In this document: piece by piece, positions 40,925-50,344 of the stretch
Numbering within the stretch: position 1 is the stretch's first letter
How the letters are laid out: every line of letters starts with the position of its first letter
Assembly: GCA_965602225.1 (NCBI GenBank)
Contig: CBFCYE010000004.1
Location: 62,001-126,000 of the forward strand
Length of the DNA stretch: 64,000 bases
Reading direction: 5' to 3'
Source of the DNA: Tenderia sp965602225
GTDB lineage: Bacteria > Pseudomonadota > Gammaproteobacteria > Tenderiales > Tenderiaceae
Made by a program: the position numbers and the translations under genes
The notes under the pieces: generated by a model
Databases searched by the model: none
Seen by the model: only the letters and a program-made list of their open reading frames with translations
What the model was told of the DNA's origin: nothing

Positions 40925-41739
40925 AACATGCAACAGGTGAGTTTGAAGGGGATGTTTTGATCTACCTGGGTTGGTCGTTCGCTGAAAGTAGTCTGCAGAA
41001 AGCGGATGGTAAACCGATGTTTGCCACCGCTGATCTCGGCAAAACAAGGCGTGTCGCCAGCCAGTGTTACGCGAATCATCTGGCAGACACTGCTTTGATC
41101 CAGCGATCTCTGGAAGAAGCCTGCCTCAGCGATTTCATTAGTGGTCTGGGCACTATCACGGATTAGGCGCAGAATCAGATTGACCGATTGTTTAATAGGT
41201 TCAAATGGCGCCATCCAGCTTTGCATATCCATGACGCGTTTTTCTTCCGGCTGCGATAGCCAGAAATGGAAGGCAGGCAGGTCAAAGTCACAAGTGCCGC
41301 CTGCGACATGGCTGCGTTGTTTGATGCTGCTAAGGAATTCGTTGTTGCGAATATCCATGTCCTGAGACTTGAGGTCGTGCAGGCGGTCGATTAACACATC
41401 CATTTCATCCAGCACCGTTTCCAGTCTCTTGGCATCGACCTGGGGATTTTGGGCCAGTTTTTCCAGGAAAACAGCCTGACGTTCCAGTTCTTTCATGACT
41501 TCGGTTTTGAGGTCGGCACGGCTAAAAGTGCTGATGAGGTCGAACAGGCTGTTGATGGCCGCACGGTTATCCCAGTTGCTATGGCGAAAAGTGTGGGCGT
41601 TGGCCTGTGCGAACAGAAACTCAAGCCGCAGAAGGGTGCGGATGCGCTCATTGAGAGGTTGTTCGTAGGTTATTTGTTCAGGCACTGTTTGATGATACCC
41701 ATAAGGTTCCGCAGGTTGAGTTTGATATTTATGCTGCAT
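40921..41739 (-). CDS. zapD: Cell division protein ZapD
   Basis: 272 aa of the ZapD/DUF1342 family: ITYEQPLNERIRTLLRLEFLF near residue 23, FDLPAFHFWL (about 155), FEPIKQSVNLILRLIRDS (about 182). It cross-links FtsZ filaments in the Z ring. An N-terminal extension of about 20 residues (MQHKYQTQPAEPYGYHQ) precedes the conserved part, so an internal start is possible. Operon coaE-zapD-yacG on the minus strand, typical for gammaproteobacteria. Confidence 0.93.
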   Translation of the reverse strand: MQHKYQTQPAEPYGYHQTVPEQITYEQPLNERIRTLLRLEFLFAQANAHTFRHSNWDNRAAINSLFDLISTFSRADLKTEVMKELERQAVFLEKLAQNPQVDAKRLETVLDEMDVLIDRLHDLKSQDMDIRNNEFLSSIKQRSHVAGGTCDFDLPAFHFWLSQPEEKRVMDMQSWMAPFEPIKQSVNLILRLIRDSAQTTNEIAEAGFFQRSLDQSSVCQMIRVTLAGDTPCFAEISGGKHRFTIRFLQTTFSERPTQVDQNIPFKLTCCML

Positions 41740-41867
41740 AAAATTGTGGCTGGGTTTCTTTACATTTTGCGGTGGATGAGGGTAATGTTTATAAGGCGTA
41801 GTTTACCCGAACATTACAGTCTGTAAACCGCTGCTTGTAGCAAATGCGATGAAGTTGACCGTTTTCC

Positions 41868-42473
41868 TCAATGTTTTTCCAGTTTCGCTATTTCTGTATA
41901 TCGGCGATTTAAATCAATAACTTGAATGCGTAGATGGTCCAGACTTGAATCATTGTAAATGATGTCGTCGGCGTGTTTGAGGCGTGCTTGAGGTGGCAGT
42001 TGGGCGGCAAAGATTGCATTGATCTGGTTGTCGTCCAGTTGGTCACGTTGTTTTATGCGTTGGCGACGTAGTTCTTCCGGGGCGTCAATGACCAGGATGC
42101 GGTTGACGAGACCGGTTTGGTTGGCCTCGATCAGCAGCGGGATGGCAAAGATGCAGTAGGGGCTATTGAGTAGGCTGGCCTGGTGTAGCATCTCTTGCTG
42201 TATCAGTGGGTGGAGGATAGCCTCCAGTTGCGCGCGTTTTTTTGGTGTTGCAAATACAATATTTCTTAGCTTGCTGCGATCCAGTTCGCCATTGGCTGAT
42301 AGTATTTCGTCACCAAATGTCTGGCGGATCTGTTGCAGGGCCGGTTGGCCGGGTTCGACAACTTGGTGTGAGATGATGTCGGTGTCGATAACTGGAACGC
42401 CGAGTTCAGAAAAAAGCCGGCTGACGGCAGACTTGCCGCTGCCAATACCGCCTGTGAGACCAATGATTAACAT
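41868..42473 (-). CDS. coaE: Dephospho-CoA kinase
   Basis: 201 aa from ATG 42473 (MLIIGLTGG). P-loop GLTGGIGSGKS at residues 5-15, DTDIISH segment and the RQRIKQRD lid region. Last step of coenzyme A synthesis. Lies between pilD and zapD, the standard gammaproteobacterial order pilB-pilC-pilD-coaE-zapD-yacG. Confidence 0.96.
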   Translation of the reverse strand: MLIIGLTGGIGSGKSAVSRLFSELGVPVIDTDIISHQVVEPGQPALQQIRQTFGDEILSANGELDRSKLRNIVFATPKKRAQLEAILHPLIQQEMLHQASLLNSPYCIFAIPLLIEANQTGLVNRILVIDAPEELRRQRIKQRDQLDDNQINAIFAAQLPPQARLKHADDIIYNDSSLDHLRIQVIDLNRRYTEIAKLEKH

Positions 42474-42520
42474 GCAGGGAGTGTGGCCTGAACAGGCCGG
42501 CAGAAGCAAGCCTTGCCTGG

Positions 42521-43396
42521 CTAGCTTAGACCGCTGATGCGCATGTAGGCATTGGTCAGGTCTGTGCCCCAGTAAAAGGCAATCAGCCCGGCTATGGCCA
42601 AATAGGGGCCAAAGGGGATGGGGATGCTATGGTCTCGGCCGCGGATAACGATCATGCCGATGCCAATCACGGCACCGACCAGCGATGACAACAGGATGAT
42701 GGCCGGTAGTGCTTGCCAACCCATCCAGGCACCGAGCATGGCTAGTAGTTTGAAATCACCATAACCCATGCCTTCTTTTCCTGTTAGCAGCTTAAAGCCC
42801 CAGTAGATCGACCAGAGTGATAGATAACCGGCCATGGCACCGATGACGGCTGAACCGAGATTGGTGTAAACACCGAACAGGTTGAGGGCCAGGCCGATCC
42901 AGAGAAAGGGTAAGGTGATGCTGTCTGGCAGGAGTTGATGATCGAAGTCGATCATGGTCAGTGAGACCAGACTCCAGGTCAGTAGCAGAGCGCCTGCCGT
43001 TTCCCAGCTAAGGCCAAACTGCCAGGCGGCTAAGGCTGAGAGTATTGCCGTGACAGCTTCAATAATGGGATAACGAATAGAAATATTGGCACCGCAGCCT
43101 GAGCAGCGCCCTCGTAGAAACAGATAGCTGATGATGGGGATGTTTTCCCAGGCACGAATCTTATGGCCGCAGTGGGGGCAGCGTGAGTCTGGTTTGGCCA
43201 GGTTAAATGTTTCTGTTGGCTGGCTTGTTTCGTCTGGATTGTTGAGTTCTGCGCACTGCTGCTGCCACTGCCGTTCCATCATGATGGGCAGGCGATGAAT
43301 CACTACATTCAGAAAACTGCCCACTGTTGCGCCAAATAGGGCGACGGCAGTGATAAAAAATGCCGGACTGGCTTCAAGGTAGTCGAGGATGGTCAT
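42521..43396 (-). CDS. pilD: Prepilin peptidase / N-methyltransferase PilD
   Basis: 291 aa inner membrane aspartyl protease. Cytoplasmic zinc-type region with CPHCG and CSGCG (about residues 73-100), catalytic Asp in FDHQLLPD (about 152) and in MGYGDFKLL (GxGD, about 213), and about eight helices. It cleaves the type IV prepilin leader and methylates the new N-terminal Phe; the pilA at 58643 is a natural substrate. Starts 14 bases after pilC. Confidence 0.96.
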   Translation of the reverse strand: MTILDYLEASPAFFITAVALFGATVGSFLNVVIHRLPIMMERQWQQQCAELNNPDETSQPTETFNLAKPDSRCPHCGHKIRAWENIPIISYLFLRGRCSGCGANISIRYPIIEAVTAILSALAAWQFGLSWETAGALLLTWSLVSLTMIDFDHQLLPDSITLPFLWIGLALNLFGVYTNLGSAVIGAMAGYLSLWSIYWGFKLLTGKEGMGYGDFKLLAMLGAWMGWQALPAIILLSSLVGAVIGIGMIVIRGRDHSIPIPFGPYLAIAGLIAFYWGTDLTNAYMRISGLS

Positions 43397-43410
43397 TCAG
43401 GGTTAGTGAC

Positions 43411-44643
43411 TTAAACGACTTGGCCCATCTTGAAGATCGGCAGGTACATCGCCACAACCAGACCGCCGATGATGACACCAAGGAAGGCCATGATTAGAGG
43501 TTCCATCAGGCTGCTGAGAGCATCCACGGCATTGTCCACCTCTTCTTCATAGAAGTCAGCGACCTTGGCCAGCATGGCGTCGATGGAGCCTGCCTCTTCA
43601 CCGATGGCGACCAGTTGCACCACCATGTTGGGAAACAGGTTGGTTTGGCGCATAGCCTGTTGTAGTGAAATGCCAGTGGAGATTTCATCACGCATGCGCA
43701 GGATGGCATTTGAGTAGACTACGTTGCCAGCAGCTCCGGCAACCGTGGTCATGGCTTCGACCAGGGGTACACCAGCGGCAAACATAGTGGACAGAGTACG
43801 GGCAAAACGGGCGATGGTGGCCTTGTGCATCAGTGAGCCAAATATTGGTGCCTTGAGTGTGGCTACGTCGAGAAAATCACGAAAGGCCTTGGACTTTCGC
43901 TTGGCCTGCTTAAAGGCATATACAACTGCGAAAATAGCAGCTCCCACTATGTACCAAGATTCGACCATGAAGTTTGACATGGCAACGACCATAAGAGTCA
44001 TGGCTGGCAGATCTGCACCAAAGTCAGCAAACATCGTAGCAAACTGGGGTACGACAAAGACTAGTAGGATGGTGGTAACAACGAAAGCAGCGATAACAAC
44101 GGCGGCGGGGTAGAACATGGCCTTCTTGATTTTGCCCTTGATAGCCTCAATTTTTTCTTTATAGAGGGCGACCTTGTGCAGCATTGTTTCAAGAATACCG
44201 GCCTGTTCGCCGGCATTAACCAGGTTGCAGTAGAGGCCGTCAAAATGATCGGGGAACTTTGATAGGGCTTCGGCAAATGAATTACCACCTTCAATATCAT
44301 TTTTGATCTTGAGCAGCATTTCCTGCATGGCTGGGTTTTCATGGCCGCGGCCGACAATTTCAAACGATTGAACTAGAGGCACGCCGGAACTCATCATAGT
44401 CGCCATTTGACGACTGAAAATAGCGATATCTTTGGGGGTGATGGGTTTCTTTCTCGGGCCACCACCAAATAAGGGTTTGGGTTTCTTTTTGACCTTGAGC
44501 GGATTGATGCCCTGGCGACGCAGATCAGCCTTGGCCAGAGTAGGCGAGGCAGCAGTGACTTCGCCTTTGGTACGGTTACCGCGTTTATCGGTACCTTCCC
44601 AAAGAAAAACATCATGCTTCTTGCTTGCTGCTTTTTCAGCCAT
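43411..44643 (-). CDS. pilC: Type IV pilus inner membrane platform protein PilC
   Basis: 410 aa of the GspF/PilC family: N-terminal linker (KHDVFLWEGTDKRGNRTKGEV), two homologous cytoplasmic helical domains (about residues 70-190 and 270-395) and three membrane helices (about 175-200, 220-240, 380-400). It couples the motor ATPases to pilus assembly. Three bases separate it from pilB. Confidence 0.96.
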   Translation of the reverse strand: MAEKAASKKHDVFLWEGTDKRGNRTKGEVTAASPTLAKADLRRQGINPLKVKKKPKPLFGGGPRKKPITPKDIAIFSRQMATMMSSGVPLVQSFEIVGRGHENPAMQEMLLKIKNDIEGGNSFAEALSKFPDHFDGLYCNLVNAGEQAGILETMLHKVALYKEKIEAIKGKIKKAMFYPAAVVIAAFVVTTILLVFVVPQFATMFADFGADLPAMTLMVVAMSNFMVESWYIVGAAIFAVVYAFKQAKRKSKAFRDFLDVATLKAPIFGSLMHKATIARFARTLSTMFAAGVPLVEAMTTVAGAAGNVVYSNAILRMRDEISTGISLQQAMRQTNLFPNMVVQLVAIGEEAGSIDAMLAKVADFYEEEVDNAVDALSSLMEPLIMAFLGVIIGGLVVAMYLPIFKMGQVV

Positions 44644-44646
44644 TTA

Positions 44647-46377
44647 TTACTCCGTGATTACCCGGTTGATTTCTTCCAGGGTGGTAACGCCTTGGCGCAC
44701 CTTTTCCAGGGCTGAATCATGAAGATCCGGGATGCCTTCCTTTTTGGCTTGGTCGGCAATATCAATTGCATTACCACCAGACATAATGATTCTACCCATT
44801 TCTTCCGAGATTGGCATTACTTGATATATCCCGACACGCCCCTTGTAGCCTTCGGTGCATTGATCGCAGCCAACCGCTTTATACAGCTTAAGTGATTCGG
44901 CCTCGTCTTCACCAAAACCTTCTTCAATCAGAGCTGCTTTAGGTATATCGGCAGGTTCTTTGCAATGTGAACAGAGGCGTCGGCCAAGCCGCTGGGCAAT
45001 AATTAGAGAGACAGCTGAGGCAATGTTAAACGGGGCAACCCCCATGTTCATCAGGCGTGACAGGGTTTGTGGCGCGTCATTGGTATGTAGGGTTGAAAGT
45101 ACCATGTGGCCTGTTTGAGCGGCCTTGATGGCGATTTCTGCTGTTTCAAGGTCACGAATTTCCCCCACCATGATGATGTCCGGATCCTGGCGCAGGAATG
45201 ATTTCAGGGCAGCTGAGAAGGTAAGACCAACCTTGGGATTAACATTTACCTGGTTTATGCCAGGCAGATTGATTTCAGCAGGATCCTCGGCGGTGGAAAT
45301 ATTGCGCTCGGGGGTGTTGAGGATGTTGAGGCCGGTATAGAGTGAAACGGTTTTACCACTACCGGTAGGGCCTGTGACCAGGATCATGCCGGTAGGCTTC
45401 TGCAGGGCTGCCATGTATAGATCTTTTTGATCTGGGTCGTAGCCTAAGGCGTCGATACCTAACTGTGCGCTGGATGGGTCGAGGATACGCATTACGATCT
45501 TTTCACCAAATAGTGTCGGGCAGGTGCTGACACGAAAATCGATAGCGCGGGTTTTGGATAGCTTCATCTTCATACGGCCATCCTGAGGCACGCGCTTTTC
45601 TGAAATATCCAGTCGGGACATGACCTTGATGCGAGCGGCAATCTTGATAGCGAGTGTTATTGGTGGTGCCGCCACTTCTTGCAGCATACCGTCCTGACGG
45701 TAGCGAACCCGATAGGTTTTTTCGTAGGGTTCGAAATGGATGTCAGATGCGCCCTTGTTAATGGCGTCGAGCAGAACCTTGTTCACAAACCGGACAATAG
45801 GGGCTTCTTCAGTGTCTTTTTCACTGACATCATCGCCAGCCGGGGTTTCATCGCCACCAGATATATCGAGATCATCCAGGTCCGCATCATCAAGCCCTTC
45901 CATGGATGTGTCCATGGCCTCTAGAGTCTTCTCGATGAGCTTGGCAAGCTTGTCATCCTCAACAATGACAGCCTCAGTATTTATTCCTGTGGCGAATTTG
46001 ATCTCATCCAGGGCTTCAATGTTAGTGGGGTCTGATAAAGCAATGTAAAGTCGGCTACCACGCTTGGTTAGAGGTAACGCATTGTGCTTTCGGATTAATT
46101 TCTCATCAATTAGAGAGGCTGATGCCATTTCCATGTCCATGACATCCAGATCGAAGACTGGTGCACCAAACTCGTTGGCGGCAGAAATCGCTATGTCTCG
46201 GGCATTGAGTGTTTGATTGGTGACTAAATGGCGGACGAGAGGGGTTTTATTCTCAAGAGCCTCAGTAAACGCCTTTTCAGCGCTTTCTTGGTCTATGAGG
46301 CCGTCATTGACCAAGCGTCTAGCAAGGCCGGAAAGATTTAAATCACTCACAAATGTATCCGTTTTTGTAGGTGCCAA
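44647..46377 (-). CDS. pilB: Type IV pilus extension ATPase PilB
   Basis: 576 aa. MshEN-like N-terminal domain (about residues 15-165), Walker A GPTGSGKT (about 339), Asp box EDPAEI, Walker B VGEIRDLETAE (about 405), His box, and a four-Cys zinc site (CSHC, about 464, and CDQC, about 500). Powers pilin polymerisation. First gene of pilB-C-D; its start faces the glycan genes with 196 bases of AT-rich DNA between, in which I see no clear promoter. Confidence 0.97.
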   Translation of the reverse strand: MAPTKTDTFVSDLNLSGLARRLVNDGLIDQESAEKAFTEALENKTPLVRHLVTNQTLNARDIAISAANEFGAPVFDLDVMDMEMASASLIDEKLIRKHNALPLTKRGSRLYIALSDPTNIEALDEIKFATGINTEAVIVEDDKLAKLIEKTLEAMDTSMEGLDDADLDDLDISGGDETPAGDDVSEKDTEEAPIVRFVNKVLLDAINKGASDIHFEPYEKTYRVRYRQDGMLQEVAAPPITLAIKIAARIKVMSRLDISEKRVPQDGRMKMKLSKTRAIDFRVSTCPTLFGEKIVMRILDPSSAQLGIDALGYDPDQKDLYMAALQKPTGMILVTGPTGSGKTVSLYTGLNILNTPERNISTAEDPAEINLPGINQVNVNPKVGLTFSAALKSFLRQDPDIIMVGEIRDLETAEIAIKAAQTGHMVLSTLHTNDAPQTLSRLMNMGVAPFNIASAVSLIIAQRLGRRLCSHCKEPADIPKAALIEEGFGEDEAESLKLYKAVGCDQCTEGYKGRVGIYQVMPISEEMGRIIMSGGNAIDIADQAKKEGIPDLHDSALEKVRQGVTTLEEINRVITE

Positions 46378-46573
46378 TGAATATTTCTTATGTTGATATT
46401 GGTTTCGACCGAAGTGATATTTTCTTTAGCAGGTGATTGTATTTTGAGGCCTAATTCAAAGAATATGTGTTTATATATTTGTAATGTTTATTATGATGCA
46501 TACTGATGTGGCTTTTTGACCGAACATATAAATGACTACAAAATTAGCTAGTTGATTGCGAAATGGAATATCA

Positions 46574-47299
46574 ATGATACGGCGCGTGCTTGCGGCTATA
46601 AAAGGTACGATCCTTCACCCTCAGTGGTTGTCTGATCGATACCATCTAAAATCAAAAAATAAATTGAGGGATTTACGGAATGCTACGATTTTAGATGTAG
46701 GCAGTGGTGATGCCTGCTATAAAACGGTGTTTCATCAATCTAATATTTTTTATGCTCTTGATTACCCAGCGACCAATAAAAAATATAGGGTTCGCCCTAA
46801 TGTTTTTGCGGATGCCCGCTATTTACCTGTTGCTGATGAATCGTTAGATGTAGTGTTGTTATTTGAGGTTCTAGAGCATGTTGAGGCCCCTGAGAAGGTC
46901 TTGAACGAGATTTGGCGGGTATTGAGGTTTGGGGGTGAGTTCTACATGTCAGTGCCTTTTATTTATCCCATACATGATGCCCCTAATGATTATTGGCGCT
47001 TTACTGTGTATGGCGTTAAGACGGTTTTAAAAAGGCATGGTTTTGATGTAGTGGATATTGTTGCGCATGGCAATACTTTGGTGGTGGGGTTACAGATGAT
47101 TAATCTTGCATTACTAGAGTTGTGTCGTGACTCTTTTGAGTATAGTAAATTTATGGGGTTGTTGTGCGTTCTGCTGACGTATCCAGCTACTTTAGGTATT
47201 AATTTATTGGCTTTGCCGCTTCTGCATCTTCCTTTGGGTAAAGCCGGTAATTTTGGTTGTTTTTTGAGTGCAAAAAAGAAAATCAAAGTAGATGTCTGA
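46574..47299 (+). CDS. SAM-dependent methyltransferase (class I)
   Basis: 241 aa from the ATG at 46574 (MIRRVLAAIKG); an upstream TTG is less likely. SAM-binding ILDVGSGDACY (about residues 40-50), ADARYLPVADESLDVVLLFEVLEHVEAPEKVL in methyltransferase type 11 style, and a hydrophobic C-terminal part (about 165-215) that may associate with the membrane. First plus-strand gene of the glycan cluster; overlaps the following glycosyltransferase gene by 8 bases. Acceptor unknown. Confidence 0.85.
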   Translation: MIRRVLAAIKGTILHPQWLSDRYHLKSKNKLRDLRNATILDVGSGDACYKTVFHQSNIFYALDYPATNKKYRVRPNVFADARYLPVADESLDVVLLFEVLEHVEAPEKVLNEIWRVLRFGGEFYMSVPFIYPIHDAPNDYWRFTVYGVKTVLKRHGFDVVDIVAHGNTLVVGLQMINLALLELCRDSFEYSKFMGLLCVLLTYPATLGINLLALPLLHLPLGKAGNFGCFLSAKKKIKVDV

Positions 47300-48494
47300 G
47301 CAAACAGTGCGAGTTGCCTTGCTGACAACGTCTTTTCCGTTGAGAGAGGGTTCAGCGAGTGGGGTGTTTGTTCAGCGCTTAGTAAAAAACCTTCCTTCTT
47401 CAACCGCTGTTACGGTGATAACACCTTCTGATTCATCGGCGGTTAATGGTGCGGATAAATTTAATTATAAATTAAACTGCTTTCGGTATGCCCCTCGGAA
47501 ATGGCAGGTTCTGGCTCATCAGCCGGGAGGCATACCTGTTGCGCTGAAACGAAACAGGATGTTGAAATGGTTGGTACCGGTATTTTTGTTTTCTATGTTT
47601 ATAGCTTGTTTGCGAGTCGCTGCGAGATCGGATGTTATTCATGCAAACTGGTCAATAAACGGTGCCATCGCCGGTTTTGTTGGCTTGGTTCTCAGGAAGC
47701 CTGTCGTGACAACTGTACGTGGTGAGGATGTAACGAGAGCAAAAGATTCAAAAATATATAGATATATTCTGGCTTGGTGTCTTCGGTCAAATTGCAAATT
47801 AGTGACTGTCAGTGAGGCAATTCGAGATCTTTTAATTCGGGAATTTCCACAATATAGCCATAAAATTGCATTCTTGCCGAATGGCGTGGACTCAATATTG
47901 CTGAAGTGTTCGGCCTTGGCTAAAAATTATCAGGCAGAGGCTGTACTCAGGGTGGTGACGGTTGGTAGCCTGATTCCCAGGAAGGGGGTGGATGTCATCA
48001 TTGAGGCTTTTTCATATTTAAACAATAGGTCTGATTTTGAATTGTCTGTCATAGGTGATGGGCCTGAGCTGAAAAGACTTGAAGATTTGGTTCGAAGTTA
48101 CGGCTTAGATAAACAAGTAAGGTTTGTTGGGCATGTGTTTCCGGATCATGTGAACGAGTACTTATGTGGTGCCAATTTGTTGATTCTGGCAAGCTATAGT
48201 GAGGGGCGGCCAAATGTTGTGCTTGAATCATTTGCAGCCGGGGTTCCGGTCATAGCAAGTGATATAGAAGGCGTGCAGGAATTGGTAGAGGATGGTGAAA
48301 ATGGTTTGCTATTCAAACCTGGTGATGCAAGGGAGCTTACACAATATCTTGAGGAATTACAAAAAAGACCAGGCCTGCAAATACAGTTTTCCAATCAGGG
48401 GCGAGAATTTATACTAAAGAATCAGTTGTTATGGACTAAGGTCGGGCAGCGATATTCTGAGCTATATAAAGATTCGATAGGACGTAAAAAGTAA
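47292..48494 (+). CDS. GT4-family glycosyltransferase
   Basis: 400 aa GT-B enzyme. N-terminal acceptor half opens with VALLTTSFPLREGSASGVFV; C-terminal half has the nucleotide-sugar region VGSLIPRKGVDVIIEAF and the E(x7)E-type ASYSEGRPNVVLESFAAG (about residues 298-315). Probably adds a sugar to a surface glycan precursor in the cytoplasm. Two bases before the asparagine synthetase gene. Confidence 0.9.
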   Translation: MSEQTVRVALLTTSFPLREGSASGVFVQRLVKNLPSSTAVTVITPSDSSAVNGADKFNYKLNCFRYAPRKWQVLAHQPGGIPVALKRNRMLKWLVPVFLFSMFIACLRVAARSDVIHANWSINGAIAGFVGLVLRKPVVTTVRGEDVTRAKDSKIYRYILAWCLRSNCKLVTVSEAIRDLLIREFPQYSHKIAFLPNGVDSILLKCSALAKNYQAEAVLRVVTVGSLIPRKGVDVIIEAFSYLNNRSDFELSVIGDGPELKRLEDLVRSYGLDKQVRFVGHVFPDHVNEYLCGANLLILASYSEGRPNVVLESFAAGVPVIASDIEGVQELVEDGENGLLFKPGDARELTQYLEELQKRPGLQIQFSNQGREFILKNQLLWTKVGQRYSELYKDSIGRKK

Positions 48495-48496
48495 GT

Positions 48497-50344
48497 ATGT
48501 GTGGATTGATTTTTATATACGAGCAGGGGGTGGAAAAAGAAGAGCTTACTGGAAGAGCTAGAAAGGCGCTTAACCAGATGCGGCATCGGGGGCCTGATGA
48601 TGAGGGGTTGCTTCTAATGCCGTCAGTGGCGATAGGGCATCGACGCTTGTCCATAATAGATCTTGCTGCAAGTCAGCAGCCAATGTCAGATCCGTCAGGG
48701 CGCTATGTACTTGTCTATAACGGTGAGATTTATAATTTCAAAGAGCTTCGTGCTCGACTCGAAGGTAAGTGGGAATTTAAAACACAAGGTGACACTGAGG
48801 TTCTGTTGGCCGGTCTTATTATTTATGGTGAACAGTTCCTGCAAGATATGGAGGGGATGTGGGCTTTCTCTCTATGGGATAAAAAAGAGAAAAAGCTTCT
48901 TCTCGGACGCGACCGGATGGGTAAGAAGCCGCTGTATTATCAAACGACGGAGACGGGTTTTTTCTGTGCATCTGAACTCCCTAGCCTTGAGTGTTTGGTG
49001 AAGCAATCATGGTCTGAGGATATGGATAGTACCGCCGATTTTTTGAGGTACGGATATTACCTTCCAGGTACAACTGCATATCAGAGTGTAAGAGAGGTGT
49101 TGCCCGGGCATGTGATGTATTGGGAGCCTGGCCGTGTAGTTGAAAGCACTCCTTATTGGTCACTATCTGTAGATAGATTTCAGGGTAGCAAGCAACAGGC
49201 GCAACAGCTGTTACGGGAAAAAATGTTTGCGGCTGTTGAGAAACGCCTGGTTTCGGATGTGGAGGTGGGCGCCTTCCTCTCGGGGGGCGTCGATTCATCT
49301 CTTATAGTTAGTATTATGGTTAATGAGTTTGGTGTTTCTCCCAAGACATTTACCATTGGTTTTGAGGAAAAGTCATATGACGAAAGTATGTATGCCGATC
49401 AGATCGCGAATGAATGTGGAACAGAACATTACGTGGAGCTGCTGACTGAATGGGACTCAGGGGCTTTGGAAAGACTGATTTTTGAACATGTTGGACAGCC
49501 ATTTTCAGATTCATCTATCCTGCCAACAGCGCTTGTATCGAAACTGGCATCATCACATGTGAAGGTGGCGCTATCCGGTGATGGTGGCGATGAGTTGTTT
49601 AGTGGTTATCAGCGTTATCAGGCGAGAGTTTTGCTGCAGTGGTATACGCGGTTGCCTACTATGATTAGAAAAAATATAGAATGTGTAATAAAGGCAATTC
49701 CTGAGCCTATGGTGCATCATAGTCGTAGTCTGATCAAAAAAGCGCACTTGTTTAAGGATGCTGCGAATAGACAAGTCAGTGAAACACCATATATTGCTCC
49801 TCTTATGTTTTCAAATGAAGATTTTTCAAAGTTAGCGCCTGATTTAGTCGGGTTCGGACATCAGCCCCCAGAGATTCCAAATGAAAGCCGTTTAGACGAT
49901 ATTCAAAGGATGATGTCTTCAGACGCCTTGGTTTATTTGCCTCAGGATATTCTTTTAAAAGTTGACCGTGCTTCAATGGCATATTCGTTGGAGGCACGAG
50001 CGCCCTTCCTTGATAGTGACGTGGTAAAGCTCGCCTTTTCGATGCCTCGGTATTGGCATCGCCGAAGATTTAGTGGGAAGCGTATGTTGCGTGAAACATT
50101 CTCGGATTTATTGCCTGATAATATTTGGCGTCGTCGAAAACAAGGTTTTGGAGTGCCTATACATAGCTGGTTTCGTCAACAGTTAGGTAGCGAATTAGAG
50201 GTTTTGTTAGAAGAAATAGATAGTCCTCTAAATAAAGAGATGGTGAGAGGGCTGCTGGATGTCCATCGTCAAGGTGGGCGTGATCATGGTTATAGACTTT
50301 GGATGTTTTATGTTTATCTGCTTTGGAGGCGACGGAGTTTATGA
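48497..50344 (+). CDS. asnB: Glutamine-hydrolysing asparagine synthetase-like amidotransferase
   Basis: 615 aa. Catalytic Cys2 directly after Met (MCGL), class II glutaminase domain (about residues 2-190) with HRRLSIID and YNGEIYN, then the ATP-pyrophosphatase synthetase domain with SGGVDSS (about 257-263) and LSGDGGDELFSGY (about 355). AsnB homologues in polysaccharide clusters often amidate sugar acids rather than aspartate. Overlaps the next gene by 4 bases (ATGA). Confidence 0.93.
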   Translation: MCGLIFIYEQGVEKEELTGRARKALNQMRHRGPDDEGLLLMPSVAIGHRRLSIIDLAASQQPMSDPSGRYVLVYNGEIYNFKELRARLEGKWEFKTQGDTEVLLAGLIIYGEQFLQDMEGMWAFSLWDKKEKKLLLGRDRMGKKPLYYQTTETGFFCASELPSLECLVKQSWSEDMDSTADFLRYGYYLPGTTAYQSVREVLPGHVMYWEPGRVVESTPYWSLSVDRFQGSKQQAQQLLREKMFAAVEKRLVSDVEVGAFLSGGVDSSLIVSIMVNEFGVSPKTFTIGFEEKSYDESMYADQIANECGTEHYVELLTEWDSGALERLIFEHVGQPFSDSSILPTALVSKLASSHVKVALSGDGGDELFSGYQRYQARVLLQWYTRLPTMIRKNIECVIKAIPEPMVHHSRSLIKKAHLFKDAANRQVSETPYIAPLMFSNEDFSKLAPDLVGFGHQPPEIPNESRLDDIQRMMSSDALVYLPQDILLKVDRASMAYSLEARAPFLDSDVVKLAFSMPRYWHRRRFSGKRMLRETFSDLLPDNIWRRRKQGFGVPIHSWFRQQLGSELEVLLEEIDSPLNKEMVRGLLDVHRQGGRDHGYRLWMFYVYLLWRRRSL

